A stretch of DNA of 58,468 bases from an uncultured Neomegalonema sp. (GTDB lineage Bacteria > Pseudomonadota > Alphaproteobacteria > Rhodobacterales > Rhodobacteraceae): NCBI GenBank assembly GCA_937922185.1, contig CAKZUT010000111.1, forward strand, positions 1 through 58,468, read 5' to 3'. How positions within the stretch are numbered: position 1 is the stretch's first letter; each line of letters starts with the position of its first letter. The translations under genes and the position numbers were made by a program. Positions 43,810 to 50,834 of this stretch are shown piece by piece. A model generated the notes under the pieces. The model searched no databases and was not told the origin of the DNA. It saw nothing but the letters and a program-made list of their open reading frames with translations.

Positions 43810-45145
43810 TAGCCGCGATCCCTTCCGTATCATCGTGATCGACGATGACCGGACGATGCGGGACTCTCTGCGCGAGTTGCTGACTGCGGCAGGGTGGCGG
43901 GTCGAGGTTCTGCACCAAGTTGACAGGCTTGACGCGATGGTGGCGAGCCTGGACCCCGATGTGATCCTGAGCGATGTGCAGATGCCCGGCATGGACGGCA
44001 TGACCCTCCTGCGCGGGTGGGGCGGGCCGGATGCGGCTCCGATGGTCCTGATCTCGGCCCATGGTGATATTCCGATGGCAGTCGAGGCGATGGGGCTGGG
44101 GGCCTACAGCTTTCTGGAAAAGCCCTATGACGCACGGCGTTTGCTGAAGCTGCTCTCGAATGCGGCGGAGCGGCATCGGCTCAGTCTCGAAGGGGCGCGG
44201 CTGCGGTCACGTCTTGCCCAGCTATCGGGGCTTGACCGGGTTCTGCTGGGCGAGACAGCCGCGATCCGCAGTGTGCGCCGGCAGGTTCTCGAACTGGTGG
44301 ATGCGGATGCGTCCGTGTTGCTCCAGGGCGAAACCGGCACCGGCAAAGAGGTGGTGGCCCGTGCGCTGCACGATCTGAGCACCCGCGCCGAAGCGCCCTT
44401 CGTGGCGATAAGCTGCGCGGCGATTGCACCGGGGGATTTCGAGCGGTTCATGTTCGGTACGGTCAGCGGCGAACCGGGTGCCTTCGAGCGCGCGCGGGGC
44501 GGCACGTTGTTCCTCGATGAAATCGCCACGCTGCCCGCCGCGCAACAGGCGGGCCTCCTGCGGGCCATCGAAACCCGTGAGAGGGTGCCCGTTGGCGGGT
44601 CCGGGGTGATCGATATTGCCCTTCGGGTCGTGAGCGCGACCAATGCCCCTCTGGACGACGAGGTCGAAGCCGGGAGATTCCGCGCCGATCTTTATTATCG
44701 CATCAATACGATGATGATCGACCTGCCGGGCCTGCGCGAACGGCAGGAGGATATTCCGCTCCTGTTCGAGCGCTTTCTCACTGAACTCGGCGCGCTTTAT
44801 GAAATGACACCCCCGACGACCACCCCCGACGACCTGTCCGCGTTGCTTTCCCATGGCTGGCCGGGCAATGTGCGCGAGTTGCGCCATGTTGCCGAACGTC
44901 GGATTCTGGCGGCGCGGCAGGGGCGTGGCTCGGTGGCCGAAGCCCTGCGCCGTGAACCGCAGGTCGGCGCGTTCCCGGTCACCCTGCGCGAGGCAACCGC
45001 TGCGTTCGAGCGCGAGATGATCGCCAGAACACTGGTGGCGGAGGAGGGGCGTATGGACGCTGCGGCGGAAACGCTCGGTATCGGGCGGCGGACCCTGAAT
45101 GAGAAAATCGTGAAACTGGGGCTGGATAAGGACGCGCTGTTCTGA
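43802..45145 (+). CDS. dctD: DctD-like response regulator without the sigma-54 GAFTGA loop
   Basis: The 447-residue protein has a receiver domain (phospho-Asp D58 in VILSDVQMPGMDG, Lys 107), an AAA+ domain with Walker A GETGTGKE (about 176-183) and the Walker B FLDE, and a C-terminal Fis-type helix-turn-helix (MDAAAETLGIGRRTLNEKIVKLGL-like). The stretch between them, residues 215-235, reads FMFGTVSGEPGAFERARGG. The GAFTGA loop that contacts sigma-54 is absent, apparently through a deletion of about ten residues. Rhodobacter capsulatus NtrC is a known precedent that works with sigma-70 polymerase. It is coupled to dctB by eight bases. Confidence 0.88.
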   Translation: MADSRDPFRIIVIDDDRTMRDSLRELLTAAGWRVEVLHQVDRLDAMVASLDPDVILSDVQMPGMDGMTLLRGWGGPDAAPMVLISAHGDIPMAVEAMGLGAYSFLEKPYDARRLLKLLSNAAERHRLSLEGARLRSRLAQLSGLDRVLLGETAAIRSVRRQVLELVDADASVLLQGETGTGKEVVARALHDLSTRAEAPFVAISCAAIAPGDFERFMFGTVSGEPGAFERARGGTLFLDEIATLPAAQQAGLLRAIETRERVPVGGSGVIDIALRVVSATNAPLDDEVEAGRFRADLYYRINTMMIDLPGLRERQEDIPLLFERFLTELGALYEMTPPTTTPDDLSALLSHGWPGNVRELRHVAERRILAARQGRGSVAEALRREPQVGAFPVTLREATAAFEREMIARTLVAEEGRMDAAAETLGIGRRTLNEKIVKLGLDKDALF

Positions 45146-45269
45146 GCTTGCGGAAATCCGCAGGGCGAAAGGTGTTCCCCGTGCGGATTGCTTCATAGTG
45201 AGCCTTCTTTCTTCTTCCTAGGCTGGATGCCGGTCACAAGAAACCGATCATCTTAAGGAGGAAAACAGA
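45146..45269 (+). promoter_or_regulatory. dctP promoter region with a DctD-like dyad
   Basis: The 124-bp gap holds the dyad TGCGGA-AA-TCCGCA (45149-45162) and a further TGCGGA half-site at 45182-45187. TGCGGA dyads resemble the upstream sites of rhizobial DctD. No good sigma-54 -24/-12 pair (GG-N10-GC) was found, which fits the missing GAFTGA loop. A strong AAGGAGG precedes the dctP start. Confidence 0.55.
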
Positions 45270-46274
45270 ATGAAACTGCTCAGAACAACTGTGCTTGCCG
45301 CCGTCTCGCTCGCCATCGTGGGCGAGGCCGCCGCTACCGAATGGAACGTCTCGCTGTGGGGCAAACGCCGGGCCTTCACCGAACACGTCGAAAAGCTCGC
45401 CGAGCTGGTCGATCAGAAGACGGGCGGTGAGTTCACGCTCAACATCTCTTATGGTGGTCTGTCCAAGAACAAGGAGAACCTCGACGGCATCTCCATCGGC
45501 GCCTTTGAAATGGCGCAGTTCTGCGCGGGCTATCATCGCGACAAGAACCCGTCGCTCACCGTCCTCGAACTTCCTTTCCTCGGCGTCGATAGCCTTGAGG
45601 AAGAACGCTACGTCAGCCAGTCGCTCTACCGTCACCCGGCGGTCATGAAGGATCTGGCCCGCTGGAATGCCTTGGCGATCATGCCCTCGCCCCTGCCACA
45701 GTACAATATCGTCGGTGTCGGCGATGCGCCTCAGACGCTCGCCGATTTCGCGGGCCTCAGCGTGCGCGCCACGGGCGGTATCGGTAAGGCGATGAAGGCG
45801 GTCGATGCCGTTCCGACTTCCATGACGGCCTCCGAAGTGCGCCAGGCTCTCGACAGCGGTGTGGTCAAGGCGGTCGCCTTCGCGCCCCATGCTCATATGT
45901 CTTTCGGCACCGTCGAGACCGGCGAATGGTGGACCACCAACCTCAATCCCGGCACGGTCAACTGCCCTGTCGTCGTCAATATCGACGCTCTCAACAGCCT
46001 GTCCGACGCGCATCGCGATGCCCTGATGGGGTCGATCAACGAGGCACTGGACCACTACATCGCAAGCTATAACGGCAAGACGATGGAGGCATGGGGGCCT
46101 GCACTTGACGCAAAAGGCATCAAGCGGATCAGCTACAGCGATGCCGAGCTTGCCGCCTTCCGCGACAAGGTGGCGGGACCAGCAGCGCAGAACTGGGTCG
46201 TGGACAATAACAAGCGCGGCCTTCCGGCGCAGGAACTCTACGACATGGTCACAAAGCTGATCGCCGAGTATTGA
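45270..46274 (+). CDS. dctP: TRAP transporter substrate-binding protein DctP
   Basis: The 334-residue periplasmic protein has a signal peptide (cleavage after residue 22, near EAAA). Its DctP-family fold has the expected positions: FAGLSVRATGGIGKAMKAVDAVPTSM includes the conserved arginine that salt-bridges the substrate carboxylate. It feeds the DctQM permease. AAGGAGG lies eight bases before the ATG. The gene is followed by a strong hairpin before dctQ. The substrate is a carboxylate, but which one is open. Confidence 0.92.
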   Translation: MKLLRTTVLAAVSLAIVGEAAATEWNVSLWGKRRAFTEHVEKLAELVDQKTGGEFTLNISYGGLSKNKENLDGISIGAFEMAQFCAGYHRDKNPSLTVLELPFLGVDSLEEERYVSQSLYRHPAVMKDLARWNALAIMPSPLPQYNIVGVGDAPQTLADFAGLSVRATGGIGKAMKAVDAVPTSMTASEVRQALDSGVVKAVAFAPHAHMSFGTVETGEWWTTNLNPGTVNCPVVVNIDALNSLSDAHRDALMGSINEALDHYIASYNGKTMEAWGPALDAKGIKRISYSDAELAAFRDKVAGPAAQNWVVDNNKRGLPAQELYDMVTKLIAEY

Positions 46275-46289
46275 TCCTCACTACATAAT

Positions 46290-46315
46290 GGCGCGACGGC
46301 ATATGCTGTCGCGCC
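46290..46315 (+). terminator. Hairpin between dctP and dctQ
   Basis: A near-perfect stem (GGCGCGAC/GTCGCGCC extended by GCAT/ATGC with one G-T pair) lies 16 bases after the dctP stop. The tail TTCCTCC is not a strong T-run. It may terminate part of the transcripts or protect the dctP message, giving more binding protein than permease. Confidence 0.65.
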
Positions 46316-46603
46316 TTCCTCCGGGACGATTTGCGATAATCCTGTCTCGCGGTTCATGTCGGGAACCACGCGAAACCTGACTCTCCATGGTTCGGATTAT
46401 GGCGTTTTGCATATTTGCTGAATTGCCTTTCGCGGGCTTGCTGCCCTGTTGGGCTGTTCGCGAAAACTGATCGGATGCCCGGCTGTTTGCACAAAAGTTT
46501 CCAGAGCGCGCTGCGTTTTACCCGGATCAGCATTCACATCAAAACCGATGCCCCGTGACCTGCGTGAAATGCACTGTGCTCCGGCAAAAAGAGAGGGTTA
46601 ATC
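46316..46603. other. dctP-dctQ spacer with palindrome-like fragment
   Basis: The 288 bp after the hairpin hold no ORF. A segment at 46503-46540 (AGAGCGCGCTGCG, then ATTCACATC) resembles the edge and inner arm of the palindrome at 17493-17583, so it may be a degenerate copy of a dispersed repeat. No promoter motif was clear. Confidence 0.4.
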
Positions 46604-47248
46604 ATGGCCGTGACTGGTACTGTCCGGGCTGACGGCACCGCCCTGAGCCGCCTTGATCGCGTGCTCGTTCGCCTTGAAAGACTGATGGCTCTTCTCAGTG
46701 GTCTGGCTGTGCTGTCGCTGATGGTGCTGGCGGTCGTGTCCGTGACCGGGCGGAATTTCTTCAATCAACCCCTTCCCGGCTATGTCGATTGGATCGAGCA
46801 GGCCATGCCGCTGATTGCCTTTCTTGGCATTGCCTATGTTCAGCGCGAAGGGGGGCATATCCGTATGGATATCCTCGTTGGACTGCTGCGGGGGCGGGCG
46901 TTGTGGGTCGTCGAGTTCATCACGGTTTTCTTCATGCTGCTCCTGATGCTGATGCTTGTCTGGGGATCATGGGCGCATTTCGGGCGGAGTTTCAGCTTCG
47001 ATGCGCCGATGTGGTCGAATGACAGTTCGATGGATGTTGCCCTGCCACTGTGGCCAGCCAAGCTGATAGTGCCGTTTGCCTTTGCGGTGTTGTGCGCGCG
47101 GTTGATGCTTCAACTCTGGGCCTATGCCCGCGCTATTGCAACCGGGACAGACCATCCTGTTGCCGTGCCGTTGATCGAAACCGCCGCCGAACAGGCCGAA
47201 CGTGAGGCGCTGAGCGTCTCAGGTGCCGAGACAGGGGAGGTCCACTGA
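46604..47248 (+). CDS. dctQ: TRAP transporter small permease DctQ
   Basis: The 214-residue membrane protein has four predicted helices. The family-typical VTGRNFFNQPLPGYVDWIEQAMP lies near residues 46-68. A C-terminal polar extension (from about 185) is longer than usual. It assembles with DctM to form the sodium-driven carboxylate transporter. The dctM start shares its last base. Confidence 0.86.
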   Translation: MAVTGTVRADGTALSRLDRVLVRLERLMALLSGLAVLSLMVLAVVSVTGRNFFNQPLPGYVDWIEQAMPLIAFLGIAYVQREGGHIRMDILVGLLRGRALWVVEFITVFFMLLLMLMLVWGSWAHFGRSFSFDAPMWSNDSSMDVALPLWPAKLIVPFAFAVLCARLMLQLWAYARAIATGTDHPVAVPLIETAAEQAEREALSVSGAETGEVH

Positions 47249-48654
47249 TGGAACCCATCGAAATCGGCATCGCCGTCTCCATCGGGATGCTTGTCATGGT
47301 CGTTCTGGGTATGCGCGTGGCCTTTGCCGCAGGGTTGGCGGGTCTGGTCGGCCTGATCTGGATCTTCTGGGCGAAGAAAGGCTATCGCTTCGAGGAGCTG
47401 GACTGGGCACTGACGGTCGCCGTCAAGACCGCCGGACAGGTGCCGCATTCCAAAATCGCGAGCCAGGCGCTGTCGCTGATCCCGACCTTTATTCTTATCG
47501 GCTTTCTCGCCTATCACGCGGGTCTGACCAAGGCGCTGTTCGAGGCGGCAAAACGATGGGTTGGATGGTTGCCGGGTGGCCTGGCGGTTTCCACCGTCTT
47601 CGCGACCGCCGGATTTGCCGCTGTCTCCGGTGCATCGGTCGCTACATCTGCTGTCTTCGCCCGTATTGCGGTGCCGGAGATGCTGAAAGCGGGCTATGAC
47701 AAGCGCTTTGCGGCGGGGGTCGTTGCGGCGGGGGGAACGCTCGCCTCCCTGATCCCGCCTTCGGCGATTCTCGTGATCTATGCCATTATCGTTGAACAGG
47801 ATGTGGGTCGCCTGTTGCTGGCCGGATTCTTGCCCGGTGTCTTCTCGGCGGTGATTTACGCGGGACTGATCGTCGGCATGGCGCTGGTGTGGAAGCGCCT
47901 TGGCCCGCCGGTGGGCGGCTATACCTGGGGCGAGCGGTTCCGGGCGCTGCCCCCGGCCCTGCCAATCTTTGGCGTGGTGCTGCTGATTATCCTGTTCATC
48001 TACAATCCTTTCGGCGGCGATGCGTGGGGAACGCCGACCGAAGGCGGCGCGCTCGGAGCGTTTCTGGTGCTGTGCATGGCATTCCTGAACGGCATGCGCT
48101 GGCCGCAGTTGCGGGATGCGCTGATCGAGACGGCCAAGCTTTCGGTGATGATCTTCACCATTATCTGGGGCGTGCTGATCTATGTGCGCTTTCTGGGCTT
48201 TGCCGACCTGCCCGGCGCGTTCTCGGAGTGGATCACGTCGCTGGAACAGAACCCGATGCTGACGCTCATCCTGATTCTTCTGGCCTATGCCGTGCTGGGC
48301 ATGTTCATGGATGCGATCGGAATGCTGCTCCTGACCCTGCCAGTCGTTTATCCGGCGGTCATGGCGCTCAATGGCGGCGAGTTCGTCTCGGCGGCGGACA
48401 GCGCATTCGGTATGTCCGGCCCGATGTGCGCGATCTGGTTCGGTATCCTCGTGGTGAAGATGGCGGAGTTATGCCTCATCACACCCCCCATCGGGCTGAA
48501 CTGCTTTGTCGTCGCGGGCGTGCGACCCGAAGTGACGGTGCAGGATGTGTTCGTGGGTGTCAGCCCCTTCTTCGTCGCCGATGCCCTGACCATTGCCGGA
48601 CTGATCGCCTTCCCCGGCATCGTCCTCTATCTGCCGAGCCTGTTGCTGGGGTGA
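47248..48654 (+). CDS. dctM: TRAP transporter large permease DctM
   Basis: The 468-residue protein has 11 or 12 hydrophobic segments. The DctM-like markers are TSAVFARIAVPEMLKAGYDKRFAAGVVAAGGTLASLIPPS-type sequence near 135-175 and FMDAIGMLLLTLPVVYP in the second half. It forms the translocation pore and is driven by a sodium gradient in characterised members. The stop overlaps the thioesterase's GTG start by four bases. Confidence 0.93.
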   Translation: MEPIEIGIAVSIGMLVMVVLGMRVAFAAGLAGLVGLIWIFWAKKGYRFEELDWALTVAVKTAGQVPHSKIASQALSLIPTFILIGFLAYHAGLTKALFEAAKRWVGWLPGGLAVSTVFATAGFAAVSGASVATSAVFARIAVPEMLKAGYDKRFAAGVVAAGGTLASLIPPSAILVIYAIIVEQDVGRLLLAGFLPGVFSAVIYAGLIVGMALVWKRLGPPVGGYTWGERFRALPPALPIFGVVLLIILFIYNPFGGDAWGTPTEGGALGAFLVLCMAFLNGMRWPQLRDALIETAKLSVMIFTIIWGVLIYVRFLGFADLPGAFSEWITSLEQNPMLTLILILLAYAVLGMFMDAIGMLLLTLPVVYPAVMALNGGEFVSAADSAFGMSGPMCAIWFGILVVKMAELCLITPPIGLNCFVVAGVRPEVTVQDVFVGVSPFFVADALTIAGLIAFPGIVLYLPSLLLG

Positions 48655-49046
48655 CGGAGGGGCAGGAACAAAGGCTACCCGACGGTGAGCCTGCCATTCG
48701 CACCATCGCCATGCCGGCGGATACCAATCCGGCGGGCGACATCTTCGGCGGCTGGCTCATGGCGCAAATGGACCTCGCGGCAGGTAATCTTGCGGCGAGG
48801 ACTTCACGCGGACGAAGCGCGACAATCGCCGTTGAGGGGATCAAATTCCTCAGCCCTGTCTTCATCGGCGATGAGGTCTCGCTCTACGCCGATCTCGAAG
48901 CGGTCGGGCGTTCCTCCATGACGATCCATGTCGAGGCATGGCGTCGCAGCCGCGACGGTGATCGACGCGAAAAGGTTACCGATGCCCGCTTCACCTTCGT
49001 CGCCCTCGACAATGGCGGACAGCCAAGGCCCGTTAGACAGGAATGA
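48651..49046 (+). CDS. Hotdog-fold acyl-CoA thioesterase
   Basis: The 131-residue protein carries the conserved DTNPAGDIFGGWLMAQMDLA segment with the catalytic Asn/Asp helix of YciA/BACH-type acyl-CoA thioesterases, and VEGIKFLSPVFIGDEV downstream. It hydrolyses acyl-CoA to free acid and CoA. GTG at 48651 was chosen because it overlaps the dctM stop (GTGA); the frame continues upstream as a shadow of dctM. It may work with the imported carboxylates. Confidence 0.83.
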   Translation: MTEGQEQRLPDGEPAIRTIAMPADTNPAGDIFGGWLMAQMDLAAGNLAARTSRGRSATIAVEGIKFLSPVFIGDEVSLYADLEAVGRSSMTIHVEAWRRSRDGDRREKVTDARFTFVALDNGGQPRPVRQE

Positions 49047-49058
49047 GGTGGCGGTAAC

Positions 49059-49109
49059 CGGCAAACCGCAGGAATGCTTTTCATACAGTCCATCAGTGCC
49101 GGTTTGCCG
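49059..49109. terminator. Possible shared terminator between thioesterase and luxR-type gene
   Basis: A 9-bp stem CGGCAAACC/GGTTTGCCG with a 33-nt loop lies between the converging ends. The loop is large, so the call is weak. Confidence 0.35.
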
Positions 49110-49139
49110 CGCTGTCCCGCCGGAATATGAGAAGGCAGG

Positions 49140-49769
49140 TTACAGGGTTTGCGCCATATTCATGATGTCTTCCACATTTTGGCAGTCGGTCTTTCGGTAG
49201 ATCGCATTGCGATGCGCCTCGACCGTGCGGACGGAGATGGCGAGCTGGTGCGCGACTTCCTTGGTGCTGGCCCCGGAGGCACAGGCCTGTACGACCTCCA
49301 TCTCCCGAGGTGAGAGGCCGTACATATTGCCCGTCCGGGTCACATTGCGCCGCAGCGCGGTGAACTCGGCGATGCATTCCCCCGACACGCAGGCATAGCC
49401 CAGCTCCGCCGAGCGTACAGCATTGATCAAGTCAACCACTTTGGCATTCCGAGGCACCACCGCGATCGCCCCAGCCGAGAAGAAGGTAAAAGCCGTGGCG
49501 GTATTGGAGTCGTCCGAAATCACGACGACCCCGATCGCCGGATTGTTCTGCTTCGCCTTCTCGATTACCTTCAGGCAATTCGGTCGCACGAAGGATTGCC
49601 CGATGACCAGGATATCTGCCGACAGATTCTGGCAATTCCTGAGCGCCGTGTAACCATCCGACGCATCCGAGCTGATATTGTAATGATCGAATTGCGACAG
49701 GTTTTTATGAAGACTGTCTCTGATCATCTCCTGAACATCAGCAATTACAATGCTCATTGATTTATTCAT
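49140..49769 (-). CDS. LuxR-type regulator with degenerate receiver domain
   Basis: The 209-residue protein has a receiver-like domain and a C-terminal LuxR helix-turn-helix (LSPREMEVVQACASGASTKEVAHQ region). The phosphoacceptor position reads DILVIGQSF, with G57 where Asp is expected, and the conserved Lys of the fifth strand is replaced in AVVPRNAK. It would not be phosphorylated in the usual way. Location next to the secretin gene suggests it controls the T3SS; this is inference. The ATG at 49769 has GGGGG upstream. Confidence 0.85.
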   Translation of the reverse strand: MNKSMSIVIADVQEMIRDSLHKNLSQFDHYNISSDASDGYTALRNCQNLSADILVIGQSFVRPNCLKVIEKAKQNNPAIGVVVISDDSNTATAFTFFSAGAIAVVPRNAKVVDLINAVRSAELGYACVSGECIAEFTALRRNVTRTGNMYGLSPREMEVVQACASGASTKEVAHQLAISVRTVEAHRNAIYRKTDCQNVEDIMNMAQTL

Positions 49770-49929
49770 CTTATCCCCCCGGTTTTTTGTCTTGTCTATG
49801 TTGAATTGTGTTCGTTTTTCATATTCATGTGATTTTGCTCCTCGTTGCTTCAGGTATTCAGAAAGTAATGCGGTTTACTTCCGGTGCGGTGGTTTGGGTT
49901 CGACTTTGAAAGCACTGTTTCAGCCGAAT

Positions 49930-50550
49930 TCAACGTACCTGTGATCGTGACAGGTTACGAAACAAGGTGATGCCCTGATCCTGGATTGGCGGAGGTGGGA
50001 TGGTCTTCGGCGCCTGCACGGGCTTCGGGGCCGGTGGTGGAACAATTCCCTCGATGATGGCCTCTCTCAACGCCAGCAATTTTGGCGGCCCGGTCAGGGC
50101 GATGGTATTGCCGCTGCCCGTGAGGGTGATCGGAAACCGCTCCTGAGTAAGTCCGATCTCTGCCAGCACCCTGATGGCGGTAGTGCCATGAACGGATTCA
50201 AGGCGTAGCAGGCGCACTTCCGACTCTCCGGCGGTCGATACGTAGAACGTGCCGTTGAAAGCAAACCATTGCAGGTTGGTTTGCGCCGCGACCGCATCAA
50301 GCACCGCAGCGACATCGCCGGATACGCTCAGGGCTGTAAGTGAACCTGCAACGCCGGATGACAGGTCGATCTGCACCCCGGCATCACGCGCCACCTGTTT
50401 CAGGAAGTCGGGGACCGGTTGGCGCAGTACCTTGTAGGACAGTTCGGACGGCGCAACCGTGGCGCTGACCAAATTTTCCCAGGTTCCGGCGAACGTTGCC
50501 GATGGCGCGCTCACCACGAGACCTGTGGCCAGAACCACGTACGCTTTCAT
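49930..50550 (-). CDS. SctC-type secretin N-domain protein lacking the pore domain
   Basis: The 206-residue exported protein has a signal peptide (MKAYVVLATGLVVSAPSATFAG). It then shows the N0/N1-like modules of type III secretins: VPDFLKQVARDAGVQIDLSSGV at about 50-70, and SVHGTTAIRVLAEIGL with ITLTGSGNTIALTGPPKLLALREAIIEG further on. It ends in a proline-rich tail. The secretin pore domain is absent, and there is no downstream frame to supply it by frameshift. Rhizobial T3SS secretins are known to be split into RhcC1 and RhcC2; this gene fits RhcC1. It could also be a truncated gene. Confidence 0.72.
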   Translation of the reverse strand: MKAYVVLATGLVVSAPSATFAGTWENLVSATVAPSELSYKVLRQPVPDFLKQVARDAGVQIDLSSGVAGSLTALSVSGDVAAVLDAVAAQTNLQWFAFNGTFYVSTAGESEVRLLRLESVHGTTAIRVLAEIGLTQERFPITLTGSGNTIALTGPPKLLALREAIIEGIVPPPAPKPVQAPKTIPPPPIQDQGITLFRNLSRSQVR

Positions 50551-50834
50551 TCTTTGCCCCCCCCGAGAGACATCCTGTCCATGCGAAAGGATCGCATCGG
50601 ACAAGACTGTTCAGTCGGCAATTGTGGTTGCATCTCCTGTGCCAGTCTGTGCTTTGTGGTTGTGCGGATATACGCAGACCCGATGCCGCGAATTATTCGG
50701 GCAACCGATAGCATCTGTCGCCGCACTGCCTCATATCGGCACATACGAGGAAAATTACGTGCCCGTAATGATACATATCAGCATCGGTAATCGTTAATTC
50801 TGGCTGTAACTTTTTGTCACAGCCGAGATTTGAT
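50551..50834. promoter_or_regulatory. Divergent promoter region of the sctC-like gene and the giant gene
   Basis: This 284-bp spacer holds the perfect dyad ATTACG-N4-CGTAAT (50754-50769), 66 bases before the giant gene's ATG. No ORF of note was seen. It could bind the neighbouring LuxR-type protein. Confidence 0.45.

Noticed and set aside
45190-45260. Possible sigma-54 promoter before dctP (AGG..GCCGGT)
   Set aside because: The GG-N10-GC spacing is not met on the plus strand, so it is not reported as a promoter.
47889-48650. Long frame running through dctM into the thioesterase
   Set aside because: Only the part from the GTG at 48651 encodes family-like sequence; the rest is dctM's other frame.
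49770-49929. Frameshifted remainder of a secretin downstream of the N-domain gene
   Set aside because: The 160 bp before the regulator are AT-rich and encode nothing like a secretin pore domain in any frame.
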